From Nematopogon swammerdamellus (lineage: Eukaryota; Arthropoda; Insecta; Lepidoptera; Adelidae), in contig OX336349.1 in the NCBI GenBank assembly GCA_946902875.1, forward strand, positions 11,431,891 to 11,495,890: a stretch of DNA of 64,000 bases, in the 5' to 3' direction. Position numbers and translations under genes: made by a program. Under the pieces are notes generated by a model. The model was not told the origin of the DNA, did not search any database, and saw nothing but the letters and a program-made list of their open reading frames with translations. Each line of letters starts with the position of its first letter. The first letter of the stretch is position 1. This document shows, piece after piece, positions 1 to 12,323 of this stretch.

Positions 1-957
1 AAAAATTCGTATGATTTAGTATATTTTTTGTGCTTGTTCCACGCGGGGGCGCGGCGCGGCGCGGTGGCACTACGCGTCCTACAAGTTTGGTTTATGTAAT
101 TATGTAGGAGGCCGCCATGGTGTCGGGAGTCCCGACTCGGGACAAAACATAATTTGATGTCTGGAAAATCCAGATATCAAATTTTGTTTATATTAACGTT
201 ATCATTATAAACGTAGAAATTTAAAGAAACTGCAGTTGTGTAAGGTGTATGTTTCTATAGAATGATTCTATTGATGAATGATTCTCGCTCCTTCGTGTTT
301 TTCGCTTCATCGCGTGTATGCAAGTGCGATACAGTCAGGAGTAGAAGAAGCCATTCTATTCAATTTTATACGATCGGCGATCGCTGTACAGATGTTATTA
401 GCGGGTCTCTACATAATTGAACGGCATCTCCAGTCAGATCTAAAATTGGAAATACATACATCTACGACCGAATGTCACTCTGTGAATAGCGTCGTTAGAT
501 ACCTTATGGGAGACGCCACATAAAATGCTTTCTATAAAAAAAATCTATTAATTATCATGCATACATTGTTAATATGAGGGGGAGAGATAATTAGATTAAA
601 TTTCTGAAAATTTAATCAGTAACCCCCGTTTGCACCATCTCCGTACATAGTTCCACGGGAAGTCCAATAAATTAGCGTTTGTAACTAAAGTTCTCGTAGA
701 TACATTTGACAGGAATTAACTAGCAGCTAAATTGTAGCCGGAGATTGTGATTACGACCATAATATGTGAGATCGTTTGTCGATCTTGACGTAAAGTTTGG
801 TTTAATTAAACACTTTTTGCATCGTACTTTTTATTGCAATAAAATATAACAGAGTGAGACAAGGTTTATGAAATTGCTCTCACCGATTCGTACTATGTAA
901 TCGCTACGCTTCGATTCATTACAGCTCGGTTCTCAATATAAGATATATCGGTGTGAT
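1..957. other. No gene seen; AT-rich start of window
   Basis: No ORF with coding character and no recognisable repeat. A short GC-rich spike of GCGCGG repeats lies at about 43-66. Two identical-looking pentamer runs and AT-rich DNA fill the rest. Nothing here supports a feature beyond the GC islet. Confidence 0.5.
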
Positions 958-984
958 GTGCGTGTGCGCATAATATGTACCGCC

Positions 985-1215
985 ACCACGCGTCCGCCCC
1001 CTCCTCGGTTCTGCTTTCTAGAGCCGCCTCCTTCACCTCCGTCGCCGAGCCGCCGCCTCCGCCGCCGCCGCGCCACCACCGCACCGCCCGCAGTCGCTGC
1101 GGAAGATTTCACTCGCGACACGTTTTTATCCAGCGATTTTCCACAAATTCCTCGTTGTTGCAGTGTATCTCCTGCCCGCTCCCCTTCACCTTACTTCACC
1201 TCCTCGTCGTTGGCC
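985..1215. promoter_or_regulatory. CpG- and pyrimidine-rich islet
   Basis: The stretch switches abruptly to a CCGCC/GCCGCC-rich composition in AT-rich surroundings and then to a pyrimidine-rich run. A GTATGT that could serve as a splice donor follows at 1222. Overlapping short ORFs are low-complexity (Pro, Arg, Gly) and do not look like real protein. It could be a promoter or an untranslated first exon, but nothing decides this. Confidence 0.2.
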
Positions 1216-1628
1216 TAGCTAGTATGTACATACTTTCCCTTGCATCGGTGAATAACATGGGCCAAAGCTTACACAACGGAAAATGACTAGCGCACTAGTC
1301 TCGAAGCGATCTATCCTATCCTATAATAGCTCAGCAATAGAGGTGTGCGTCGATGTCTAATTTATCGGCGGTGGAGGCGTCTGGTCAAAAAGTGACGGGG
1401 CAGCGGCGGCCGCGGCGGGGGCGGCTCCATCTGCGTAATCGGCATGGAGGTTTATGACATTGAATGTTTGATATTTTTTAAGTGAAAACTTCTTTAGCGG
1501 CGCTTGGCACTTTTTTAGGTTGGTAAAAAATGTATAACTCGCGACATCGCGACAATGTCGCGTCCGCGTCATTTTTAAAATGAAACCTTAAGTCATTGCA
1601 TTAAGGGTTAAGTTAGAGTGGCACGGGA

Positions 1629-1656
1629 TCTGCCGGCACTCCCGGAGTGCAACTGT
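1629..1656 (+). repeat. Left 28-bp direct repeat flanking tandem array
   Basis: This 28-bp stretch recurs at 2169-2196 with a single C/T difference. Both copies contain the near-palindrome GCACTCCCGGAGTGC. The pair brackets the tandem array exactly, 540 bp apart. It could be remnants of the same larger repeat, a duplicated target or a recombination footprint. Confidence 0.8.
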
Positions 1657-1661
1657 TAAGT

Positions 1662-2150
1662 AGGGTTCGGTAACACGTTTATGTCCGTCCATTCTACTAA
1701 GTTCTGCAAAATGAATGTAGGGTTCCGTAACAAATGCATGTCTGTCCGTTCTACTAAATTTAACATTTATTTCAAAATGAATGTAGGGTTCCGTAACAAA
1801 TGCATGTCTGTCCGTTCTACTAAATTTTACAATTTTCAACCAAGGTCCTCCGACGGTTATTTTATAATAAAAGTGAGGTTCCGTAACACGTTTATGTCTG
1901 TCCATTCTACTAAGTTCTGCAAAATGAATGTAGGGTTCCGTAACAAATGCATGTCTGTCCGTTCTACAAAATTTAACATTTATTTCAAAATGAATGTAGG
2001 GTTCCGTAACAAATGCATGTCTGTCCGTTCTACTAAATTTTACAATTTTCAACCAAGGTCCTCCGACGGTTATTTTATAATAAATGTAGGGTTCCGTAAC
2101 AAATGCATGTCTGTCCGTTCTACTAAATTTTACATTTTTTTAAGCAATGC
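1662..2150. repeat. Higher-order tandem array of GGGTTCCGTAAC-type units
   Basis: Seven units begin with AGGGTTCCGTAAC or a close variant at 1662, 1719, 1785, 1876, 1932, 1998 and 2088. Three unit types of about 57, 66 and 91 bp repeat in the order A-B-C, A-B-C, then a final C-like unit, so the higher-order period is 214 then 212 bp. The two A-B-C blocks are almost identical, which points to a recent block duplication. ORFs of 196 and 154 codons run through the array on opposite strands only because unit lengths happen to keep frame; they are repeat translations, not genes. The unit motif resembles the GGGTTCCGTA ends of a common lepidopteran short repeat also seen at 35626, 46438 and 51890. 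Confidence 0.85.
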
Positions 2151-2168
2151 TACGTTGTTGTTTTCACT

Positions 2169-2196
2169 TCTGCTGGCACTCCCGGAGTGCAACTGT
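2169..2196 (+). repeat. Right 28-bp direct repeat flanking tandem array
   Basis: Partner of 1629-1656, one mismatch, with the same internal GCACTCCCGGAGTGC near-palindrome. It lies immediately after the last array unit. Confidence 0.8.
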
Positions 2197-4600
2197 GGCT
2201 TTTTAATTAGTCCTCGGTCGATCGTGACTTCAAGGTTATTAATTGACTCGGTTTGCTTACAAGAACTTTAGCTTCGAAGTAAGCTTTTGGCGAGCCGGTG
2301 AGATCGCCTGCACCCTTGCCAGCTTTGCATGCCTGTCTAAACTGCGCAAGCCACGCGGAGAGGAGGTGCAGCTTGCGATGCAGTTTCAGCGCAGCGTGGC
2401 TCGGTTTGAGTGCCTACGTCACGTAAGCGGCGTCGTCGACGCGATCACCTTATTATCCGCCCTCGGCGCCTATGTGTCCAAGAGTTTGTACATATCCTGG
2501 CCAGTTGGAGCATGATCGAATAGTCTGATGGGAAGCAGGATTAACCAATCAAATAACACGAGCGCCCGCTTTGCGAGATATGGTGGAGGGACGCTTGATC
2601 CGTCCCTTTCATTCCACTTAGTGATTTCTTCGTTATTTTTAAAATTTTCGCTTCACGCCGATTACGCCGCTGTATTGAGCGGCGGGCGGTGTGGTTAATA
2701 CGACCGGCGGCGGTCCAGTGCACACCACTACTCAGGGGCGTGCATCCCATAAAGGCAGAAAAGCACTGCCTACCCTGAGTTAAAGTCCCAATTCCACCTA
2801 CCCAAACAATCAAATTAAAACATATAGAACTACTCGAGTTCACGACAAAACGTATGATTTAAAATTGGCGCGCACTCCTCCCTCTCGGCGGACCCACTCG
2901 CGCGGACGCAACGCCACCGCGCGGCAAAAGCACACAACACGACTGCCTGGTGGTCACTCACACTATTACTCAAATCCTGCGTCATTATATGCTGGAATTT
3001 TGCGTGTGTATGCGTGTTTCGATGCGCGATTTAGTACGCCAGGGCAGGACTGCCTTTCACTAACACAACAACAATGCCTCGTAACGTAGGTGTAGTGTAG
3101 CTGGTCTAGCATCGTTCCCGCGCGCGCGCCGGCGCGGCGGGGCAATTGTCTGGTACAGTTTATAAAGAAGTGTTATATTATATTTACAAAAGGATAGGCT
3201 CATTGACTTAGTTTACAAATAAGAAAAGTACCGCCCCTCTTCTCTACTTATTTCTATTTCATCTTTTTGTAGTCTATATACGGCACTGCACTGCACACTC
3301 TTTATTGAGATTGGTTCTGTTTAAATCACTCAAAAGGCGTTTTTAAAAGTCACCCTTAGTATCTGTATTTGTGACATTGTGTAGTTAATTAAAATTTATT
3401 CATTTTATGGATATCTGAGGTGCATTGAAAAAAAAATAATCTGCTGGACAGAACATCTTCATGTGGACATGAAGAAGATGTAAGAGATGAAAACCGGGCT
3501 GAGGTAAAAAATAAAATGAATTCAACTTGTTTCTAAATTAAGTACTTATTTTGAATCTTAATTGTTGCCTGCCTACCCGGTCTCGAATGTCTGTGCACGC
3601 CACTGCCACTACTCGGCAACGCCTGTGGAGCGGCGCAGTGGCGGCGCGGGGCGGCCGCGGATGGTGGGTGCGGGCTGTTTGCGGGTGTCGTGAGTGCGAG
3701 GCGTGTCGCTTTCCAACTCGAGGAGAAACGAGCGCGGACTGCGCCGGCGCATTATAGCATTGCGACCAACGTCCTGGACAAATACAAGTCAGATAATTTA
3801 AAATTTTGATAAACGAGATTTGAACTATTGCGATCATAAAATGTAACTGATATAAATATATAAACAATTGTAATGATTTTTATTGTATTCGAGTAATTTT
3901 TTTGTCAAATACTTAATCTCTAAAACGGAACCCTGAACAATTTATTTCGCCACATTGTCAAGACTCGGACGGCACATGAATCAGTCGCCTCAAAAGTCAT
4001 GAACTTATCACCAATCTCTAAATGGCACGTGTCAAACGATATTTAAGTATATATTTTGCGGTAATTTTTTAATAATTAAAGTGGACTCTGAAGCAGTGCT
4101 ATTACATTGTACACGGCCATACGCTCTTTTAATATTCAGTACTGTTTGTCAACAAGCCGAGTAGGCGGCTGAATGCTAATGATGTAGTACTTTTCAACAA
4201 CAACAAGTAAGTATACCTATTACAAGATTCAACTTCTGCCCTCTGTGTGTATGTATGTATGTTCGCTTATAACTCAAGAACGGCTCACCCTATTTGGTTG
4301 AGGTTTTGCCTATGTAATGCGACATATCTCCGCCAGGTTATAAATAGCATCACGTCATTATCCATATGAGCTAAGCAGTATGGTAAAAAGTGAATGCAGT
4401 CGGAAAACATTTACCAATTCGGTTAGCTTTCGTGTGGTTTACGTTATACTAGTAGGCATCTTCAGATACATGTGAATAATTTGTTCTCGAATTTGTTATC
4501 AGGGATAAATTCGTTGACATCCATCCAGTTATATTATTAATTTCATTACACTCAACTCTTTGACATCGTTTTCGTAAATAAATACTCACGTTATTGTTCT
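2197..4600. other. No gene seen
   Basis: No coding exon is supported. GC-rich islets lie at about 2870-2930, 3118-3145 and 3610-3680. A short CAGGGGCGTGCA...CCTACCCTG block at 2733-2777 has hAT-like ends, but its flanks carry no target duplication. A diverged stretch at 4237-4370 (TATGTATG run, then TTATAACTCAAGAACGG) resembles the interior of the Helitron-like repeats listed elsewhere in this window. Confidence 0.5.
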
Positions 4601-4607
4601 AGGCGCG

Positions 4608-4913
4608 TATAAATAGAGCTCTTATAGGCGCCATGCAAAACATGTGGCGACGAGAGCTCTGTTTACTTGTCTGGAACTATACCTGCTAAGGGTACTGAAC
4701 AAGATTCCGAGGAACGCCACTGTGCACCTTCACGAATACAAGAAACACCACCTCGAGTGAAAGCCGCCGACAACAGCTACATACGAAATAAGTATATAAA
4801 AGAAATTATAAAGATAATAAAGCATACATACGAACGAAGTATGAATTTCTCAGCCTGTCTGCACCTCAGGTCAATCGGAATCACCCACTCCGCCCAATAC
4901 CGTCGACAATAAA
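4608..4913 (+). promoter_or_regulatory. TATA-like to AATAAA unit, weak
   Basis: A good TATA box (TATAAATA, 4608-4615) is followed about 300 bp later by AATAAA (4908-4913). In between, an ATG at 4633 opens only 18 codons, and a second frame of about 80 codons lacks an ATG start. The layout could be a small transcription unit or a decayed LTR, but no terminal repeats or primer-binding site are visible. Treat it as a hint only. Confidence 0.15.
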
Positions 4914-4920
4914 AAGTCTT

Positions 4921-6820
4921 CAGTGAACGTACAAGTCTTTCCGTTTAGTCACTGACTGGCAGACGACTGAGTCACTCACCTCGCATACACCGGTTCGAGA
5001 CCCGAGTCACATCGCGAGGAGGAATCACTTGCAGGCTTTACGGCCCCATAAACCTCCGGAGGCTCGCGCGGGGACCGCGAAGTCAAATTGCGATAAAATT
5101 TAATGATTGCATTCCATAATATGGTTAATGATAGAATGAATGAATCTGCAAGCAGTTATCTAACGCAAATAGTACCTATCTATAGCTTAGTATCAAACTT
5201 TGTATTCATTGATATTGTAAGGCAGAATAAGGCAATCTGCAAATATATCCAAAGACAGACAGACAGGCTGTGTTATGTTGAATCATCTGTATTATACACT
5301 ATAAATTAAAAGTTGTTTAATTTCCAAGAAACACGTCTTAAAAACATTTAGGATTCGAACCCCGAACCGAGTTCGATGCAGTCGATTATGTTTTGACTGC
5401 AGGGTATAAGAACACAAGTATTACCTACACCCACACACGATCCGCTGCCGCAGTAGTTGTAGGTCACTCACACGAGTTTCGGATGCGCAGTGACAATGGG
5501 ACGGGCACGCGTTGCGCAGATCGCACGGCGATTATCTGCGCTGCGCTGCGAGGCGGAAGTGGCGGTTGCGTCCGATACATTGTCGACGGACACCGGCTGG
5601 CCCGGTACGTCCGACACGGTGGTACGGTGGTGCCGGTCCGCGCTGCTTCCTGCTCTTTGTCCACATTCGTCACACGCGGCTCTTGAGCGGAACTCGCAAC
5701 TCGCAATTTCAGAAAATTTAATTGATTGACAATTTCGTATTGACAGTGTCGTATGAATCTACTACTTGTTATTAAATACAGTGACCTGTAGTCCACCGCT
5801 TCTGCGCCTACACATAAAGGCACGATGTATTTATAAGAATTTATGTTGAAAATAAGCATTTTGGACCGCAAATTATAGCATAATATACAGCCTAGAGATA
5901 ATTTAGTAAGCCACTTTAATATCCCAACATCCTCCAAGGACTGCGCTGCGTGCAAACCAGTTATGCAGAAACCTTTATAATTTTCCTTGTAGCCAAGTAA
6001 CCAGTCATGTCCGCACAATCAGCTCTGCAGGCGCTGGAGCACGTGTACACACTGCCGCACCACCGCACCGTGCTCACTAGCTGGACGTTCCTCTCCGATA
6101 CACCGACCCATACTAGTACCTACTACTATAAGTGTCCTGGAGGTCTGCGATAAAACAGCCATAAGAATATACTTCGGTGGATTAGTACAATATTTTATTA
6201 GTACCTAGGAGTTCTAACAAAACTCTTGTAGCGATTATACAAATACATTTAGAACACACGTTAACTTCATGTATAAAAATTAATCAAAGGTTTTTATCGT
6301 CCAAGGTTTCCTAATAATATCGCGGACGCACGCACGAAATAGCCTAGTTTTATAAAGAAGTTTCCTCGTAACCATATGTATATAAATATAAGGCTACCGT
6401 TCACGAGAATCGTGCAAGCAGCTATCGTACCTATGATAATTGGGGTAGGAACAAAAAACGCATTCATTTCGGTTAATTCTTTTTGTTTCTTTTATCTCGC
6501 AGCCTTTATAAACGTTTCTCAGGTAGAAAGACAATTTAAAAAATATATTAAAGGAACCATGAGGAATGACTCCTTAAATGGGCGAGCGGTAGAAAATAGG
6601 CTAGCCGACGATTATTCCTTTCGTGACTGCGCAGGTGCCGTGCCGTCACGGTCAAACCAGCGTATCATTCACAAGCGCCGGAGTAAAAGATTTCAACGCA
6701 CATTTCACATAGAAGGAAACCCCGGTCAGAATGCGATTCGTACCTTGTTATGATGTTTGAGTGACTAGAGCGTTATATTGTACCTAGTACTTACTGTTGA
6801 GTTGAGTGCTATTCATCCGC
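4921..6820. other. No gene seen
   Basis: Short ORFs are present, including a 48-codon plus-strand ORF from an ATG at 6007 and a long minus-strand frame over 5464-6018, but neither has a recognisable domain or convincing codon pattern. A B-box-like GGTTCGAGACC lies at about 5002 and an antisense GGATTCGAACCC at about 5351. No tRNA folds around either. Confidence 0.4.
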
Positions 6821-7189
6821 CGCCAGCGCTTCGACGCGCGCCCGTCGCGGTCGTCGGTATGTGAATGTAACTGTACTCCTCGGGCCGATTACAAGTTTTG
6901 AACAGAACCTGATCGTAGGCAAATGTGCAGTATAACAGTAGCGTGCCGTGCAGTTTAATTAACCGAGTGTTGCGTAGACTGGTCCAGCGCAGCCTCCGGG
7001 CCGGGGCCTGCCTGCTGCGTGCCTCGCATTCCGTTCACCGCGCGCACAGTCTCCCCTCCGCGCCGCTCCGCACCACCCCTCCCCCGCGCCGCGAAGCAGC
7101 GCGCCGCGTCGCGCCTGCTCCCGCGCGCTCGACCTCAACCGCCGCGCCGCCGACTGCGCTGCGACCCACTAGCAGACAACTTCACATCG
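6820..7189 (+). promoter_or_regulatory. Putative CpG-rich promoter and untranslated first exon
   Basis: The sequence rises sharply to a CpG-dense composition, strongest at 6985-7210, then reaches a near-consensus splice donor, TCG followed by GTGAGTGCG, with the GT at 7190. No ORF in the interval has coding character; the frames are Arg/Pro/Ala low complexity. This is the pattern expected of a 5' untranslated first exon next to a promoter. The start of transcription is not defined. A plausible partner is the acceptor at 22900-22901 ahead of the coding exon, which is inference only. CpG-rich sequence continues past the donor to about 7450. Confidence 0.4.
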
Positions 7190-7449
7190 GTGAGTGCGCG
7201 CGCGCGGAGTGAACGTGCGTCGCGGAGCGCCACGAACTGTCAAAGATCGAAATACCCGTGTGAGAGAGCCGTTGCTACTCTTTAGTGGATCTGTGAAGGA
7301 GTGATAACCGTTGAACCGTGAAGGAGGTGGCGCGTGTCGGCTGACCACACCCGTTCCGTCCGCCGCCGAGGAGTCCGCCTCTGCCGCCGTCGGACTCGAT
7401 CGACTCGCTCATGTGAGTGACCGTTCGGCCGCTCACGACGATACATGGA

Positions 7450-7967
7450 AAGTGGCCCTTGCTCGACGTTGATGAGCCGCATTACCCGGCGACGAGTCGA
7501 CGACGACGCGGACGCGACCCAATCTGCTCATGGTAAATAAATAAGATGATGTCTTTAGAAATCTTCGGTTTTCGCGAGATGGTGATTTCACGTGGAGCGT
7601 TGTGAGCGCGGTCGTGTCGGTGCTCACCGCGACGTCGACGATGCTCGGCGCGGCTACCCGACTACGAATAGTAATCAACTGTGTTAATGCCATTATAATA
7701 GAGCTCTCGTGCGACAAGTGGATTCTAACGTGGATAACTAAGTGGCTATGCCAGTTTATTGAAGGTCGTTGTGAAATAATGATAAATAAATAGGGATTTT
7801 TTTTATTTCTTCCGAACTGGGTTGCTCTGCCCGAGGTCGAAACCTCAGGCGCAGCTAATTTCACCGCGCCGAGGAGATGCCAGTCCGGCTTGGAGGTGGA
7901 CTAATGTTAATGCAGAAGTAGACAGCATCTAGTCTGAAGGATGAGCGTCCTCGCATTCAACAGAACC
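7450..7967. other. No gene seen
   Basis: CpG-rich at the left, AT-rich to the right. A small hairpin GAGGTCGAAACCTC lies near 7830. The 110 bp before the SINE may be an extra 5' part of that element, since it contains no other recognisable feature. Confidence 0.35.
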
Positions 7968-8301
7968 GAGTACCGTGTGGGGCCGGTACTTTAAAAGAAT
8001 AGCCCCACTGCATCTCTCCCCGTGTATGTCGTAAAAGGCGGCTAAGGGATATGACTCCCTTCTTATATTACTAGGTGGTAGGGTTTAACCCGCCCGGGTT
8101 GGTACCACCGCACTGAATGAAAGGTCGGTCGAAACGGCTATGTAAATAGTTTGTGTTTTCCGTCCAGTTCAGTGTAGCCGGCACGACCGAAGGGAAGCAC
8201 TGACGTGGCACCAAGTTCACCCGGTGTTATGGGCTGACATCACGGATGTTGTAGGTGATGTAGCCAACCGTGTCAGTTTCCATAAAAAAAAAAAAAAAAA
8301 A
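7968..8301 (+). mobile_element. SINE family A, full copy with A18 tail
   Basis: A short non-autonomous retroposon ending in an 18-base A run (8284-8301). The body carries GGTACCACCGCACTGAATG, the CCGTCCAGTTCAGTGTAGCC segment and the GGGAAGCACTGACGTGGCAC tail that recur in eight other copies or fragments here. Its head (GTGTGGGGCCGGTAC, then GCATCTCTCCCCGTGTATG and GTCGTAAAAGGCGGC) differs from the tRNA/5S head at 54728 although the body is the same. The copy at 24891 has the same head. Target duplications are not clear; AGAAC occurs on both sides. Confidence 0.85.
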
Positions 8302-11300
8302 GAACGCGTTCATTTTTTACGCCATCATGCACAGACTGAGCTGAGCGTGGATCTAGAAGCTGATGTCCACGTGCGTAGCTGACACGCGAGATCAAACGGC
8401 ACTAAGCAGTTGTTCACCATAAATAATTATGGTCGTATATTATTATTTTTTTTTATGGATATTGTAATGAGTTCAGTTCTATCTTACGAGCATTGAATGA
8501 GTGATAGATAAATACCTTTGTTTGTATGCAATAATAATCAAGTAGGCACAAAATCACACAACCGTATCTTACTTTGTTTAAAAAACTCAGCAGTGAGTCA
8601 TGCACACCGTATTGTTAGTTTAACAAACTTGTGTTACTATAGCTGTTTGCTAACGTTATTGTTTTCATGTCTGTGGTTTCATATTCATATTTTTAGAAAA
8701 ACAACGTTTATATTGTATAGTTTTCTTAAATTTAAGTCTTCGAAATCCAGCTAAAGGCCATAAAAGTATATAATCTATTTATTTATTCCGTGGTATTGTT
8801 AATTTGAAGGAGGATAACTTTTAATTATGATAAAATGAACTTTAATGCCGTAGCCATATCTAAGTAGGTACAGTGATATCTGTGATGTTACCGGTAACAA
8901 TGAGTTAAACTTTTACGGCTTTCGGCTGGATTTCGAAGATTACAACTATACAATGTCAACTATTAGACTGCACTCGCCGTCGACTCCTTCGCGCCGCTAT
9001 TTTCAGCTGAACAATCAAACGTACATTGCGAAAATAACTTTACTAAGCTTAGAGAAGACACGAATCGCAGCAGCCTAGTCGCCGGCATCGGCACCGCAAC
9101 CGCCAACAGTCAACATTCTACAGAAGAACGCTGGTTGTTAGTTCTATTATATTATGCATTCTTATAAACAAAATATAATAACAAGCTCACATTGTATCTT
9201 GTTGCCCACGATCAGAAGCAAATGAGCAATATAATACGATCCACCTGTGCGATGGATGCCACAGGTACATATGCCGAGGGAAATTAGACGAGCTCAACTC
9301 ACTTGAAATTTAGCACCATTATTACAATCATAGCAAGAGATTAGGTAGTCAAAGAAGAGTGTATACTCCCTAAATGCAGGCTAACTTACAACCTTTGCCC
9401 ATAAGCAAGCATTTTAAAGACATTTAGCTTACATGATATCTCTTATACCGTGCGAGCATTTAAGGTCGGAGGTACAGTCGGGATTAGTCAGTGGGGCAAT
9501 TAACTGGAACTTTCTACGAGCATGTCTGCCAACCAATGAAAGTTCTATCGGCGACGGAAAGCAAACCGGTAGCTCCAGGCTGCATGCGCTGCAGTGTCGC
9601 GCTCAAGTCGACACCAAGATAACGGCTAGCCACTGCACCACTCATACCTACTCGCACATAATACAGATATCACACAGATCACAATATATCCCGTTGAACT
9701 ATAATTAAATACTATTTGATATTTTTATGGAAATCAACATGGGTTCGACTGTACCGTTGGTCCTCTGCCAATGCAGTCGACAGAGCCAAAATCACCTCTC
9801 GCGACACCACGCTCAATTAGGCACCATGCTGGAGATTTTGCGGACTGTTGTTAGGCTGTCTAGCCTTTTAATTTGCTTTTAATACGACGTTTGAAGACAT
9901 CCAGGTTAAATTTAATTTGATAAAATCTTACAGTACTTCTAGGAAGATTAATATTTTTTCAGAATGAACAGCAACTATTGAAAAAGTCATGGACGAGTAA
10001 TCGCAGTACAAGAGATGGAAGGATATGGATGAGAACGAACAAATAAATAAGGAAATATTGAAATATCTACTGTTGTGATTGAGGAGAAAATAATGATCCA
10101 ACCACAGGCTCCAACCGCCTCACTCATCATGTGAGAAATAATAATTTGATATTTAAAATACGACACGCGACCGAACAAGGATGAAAAATGTAACTCAGAT
10201 GCACATACACAAGCATCGTGATTCGTGATGTACACTACGTAATGCAATCAGAAATGTTTATCGAAAATTGCGTGAAAACTATAACAATATTATTGAAATA
10301 AGTACATACTGCACTCGTACAGAATGCTTCTCCATATTTAAATTCATGTAACAATTTGCCTATTTTGGCTGTTGTTTGTGCATCAGAACGATTGTTTATA
10401 GCGACAAGGTATACTTAGTTTAGTAAATAGCCGCCGACTAGCCTGTAGCCCGAGCAAGGTTGGCTCAGTAGGTACTAGGTACCCGCCACCCGCATGAGGT
10501 CACATCGTAAGGACGTGCTGAATCACCATCGACTATGAATAAAAACTGACCTCCAAGCGGTTTATTCAACATCGATTATCCGAACCGTATTTCAATTGAA
10601 GCTATTAAACAATTAGGTGTGTTTATCTCTGTCGGAATAATATGTGCGAATACCGCTACATCATTCGCCGCTCACTAGCAACCGGACGGAATACCTGGAG
10701 TAGGTTTTTTTCGCGATTGCTGTTGTGATCGTTGATCTAAATGAAGTTTCTGAGAAGCAACACGGAAGTGGACAACTGGTATAGAGGCAACATGAATGAG
10801 TAGCTGAGCGTAAAGTAGTATGTTAAGTAGAGAGCGGTGAGTGCGGGAGGCAGGCAGGGGTACGTACGAGTAAATAGGGTTAGTGGTGTGCCGGCGCGGT
10901 AGGTAAGGCTTCCCTTACCGCGTGGCCTACGGGCCTCCCCTAACTCCGTGCCCCGCGCCCTTACACCTCCTATACCTATCACGTGTGAAATTATATCTCC
11001 AATGCATACAATCAATCAATCACACTACAAATTGACACCGTAAAATAACAAATATTTGTTAGATAGCTTTCTCTAACGAGCATCTGTCAAAACATTGAAT
11101 TTCTTGCATAGCATTGCAGAATATATTTCCTAAATGTTTATTTAATTGTGGATACATCTGTCGACGATGTTGATCTTTCAATTAGCAACGCTAGTCATGT
11201 CATGTCATAATTCGTTTATTTGCTTACGCGCGAATTACCCGAATGAGTGTTACATATTTATCGGATTAATTGAGTCTTAAAAGTCAGCAAATTGTCCTTT

Positions 11301-11718
11301 ACGAACATAACGAAGTTAGTTGGAGCATGGTTGGAGCCGTCGCTGTAGCGGATATGCAAAGGCGTTTTCTAGACGATTGAGGTTTACGATTTCGAAATAG
11401 TATGAATTTGCGTTCTCGGTTCGCAGTTCTCTACTTGATTGTGCGTTTGAATCTTTAACGAGGAAGTAGATTGACTTCTAATGCCACAGGAACGAATTGT
11501 AGATGTAGTGAAACACGGGAAACAATTATATAGATTGAAATGTTAATTAGTAAGTGAGTCGTATCAACGACGTCATTGATTGGAAACTTACCGGGACGCG
11601 CATTACATAAAACAACAAACCTTACGATATTCCACACTATTGTGCATTCCACATATTCCGTACATAGTTCACTGTTCTTACGTAGATCTGAGGTGTGCAA
11701 TTCCTTCTACGGGCGACC
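8302..11718. other. No gene seen
   Basis: AT-rich DNA without a supported exon, RNA gene or recognisable repeat. The ORFs here are short and of average non-coding composition. Confidence 0.45.
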
Positions 11719-11880
11719 GACCGTGTAACGTATGTCAAAATATGAATATTCTTATAACTCGAGAACCACTTTATCGATTTACATACGATTTTCACTGTTA
11801 CATTCTGTCACCTCTCAAGGGGTTTACATCATTACGCTACGTCATCGGCGGCCTGAGCTGTGAGAAGCCACGGGCATGAA
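11719..11880 (+). mobile_element. Helitron-like fragment, related to 58800-58996
   Basis: Shares the order TATAACTCGAGAACCAC, ATCGATTTACA, GTTTTCACT-like block, CTCAAG, then CATCGGCGGCCTGAGCTGTG with the copy at 58800-58996, whose end reads AAAAGCTAG then T. This copy decays after GAAGCCACGGGCATG, so its terminal CTAG is lost. The Helitron assignment rests on the better-preserved relative. Confidence 0.55.
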
Positions 11881-12323
11881 GTTGGTACATTATTATTAGT
11901 GAGTAAACATATAGTCTCATACATTTAAAAAACGTGTAGTTGCATTGCTTGTATTCACTGAAAAGCTAGTGGCCTACATCTCCTTCAGTCGTTCAGACAC
12001 CCTGCCTGGTGCCTGGTGCCCGGGCCCGGCTAACCTTGAATAGAAACTCGTTCTTTGTGCAAAACGTATTCCATACAGTCGCTGTGAGTCTCTCTCGCTC
12101 TCTGAGCCGGGGACGAGACGAAGCTTCAAAACTAAACGCAGCGAATTGAAAAGAACGCGCTAACGATCGCATTGTGCTTCTGCTGACGTAATTACGCAAA
12201 TTGAAGGCGAAGCAAACTATAGAGAGTAAATTATAGCTACGGTGACAGACAATGCGATTCTCGTATTCAAGGAAACCGTTCAGCGGCTAATTAACCAGCT
12301 AGCCTCGAGAGTTTTAATAGTTA
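11881..12323. other. No gene seen
   Basis: Mixed-composition DNA with no supported exon or repeat. Confidence 0.4.

Noticed and set aside
1588..2271. ORFs of 154 (minus) and 196 (plus) codons
   Set aside because: They run through the tandem array on both strands and encode only its repeats; no domain.
2733..2777. Tiny hAT MITE (CAGGGGCGTGC...CCTACCCTG)
   Set aside because: The 8-bp flanks differ (CCACTACT against AGTTAAAG), and it is only 45 bp long.
4608..4913. LTR retrotransposon end
   Set aside because: TATA and AATAAA motifs are present, but there is no second terminal repeat, primer-binding site or polypurine tract.
5351..5365. Antisense tRNA B box GGATTCGAACCC
   Set aside because: No A box at the right distance and no foldable tRNA.
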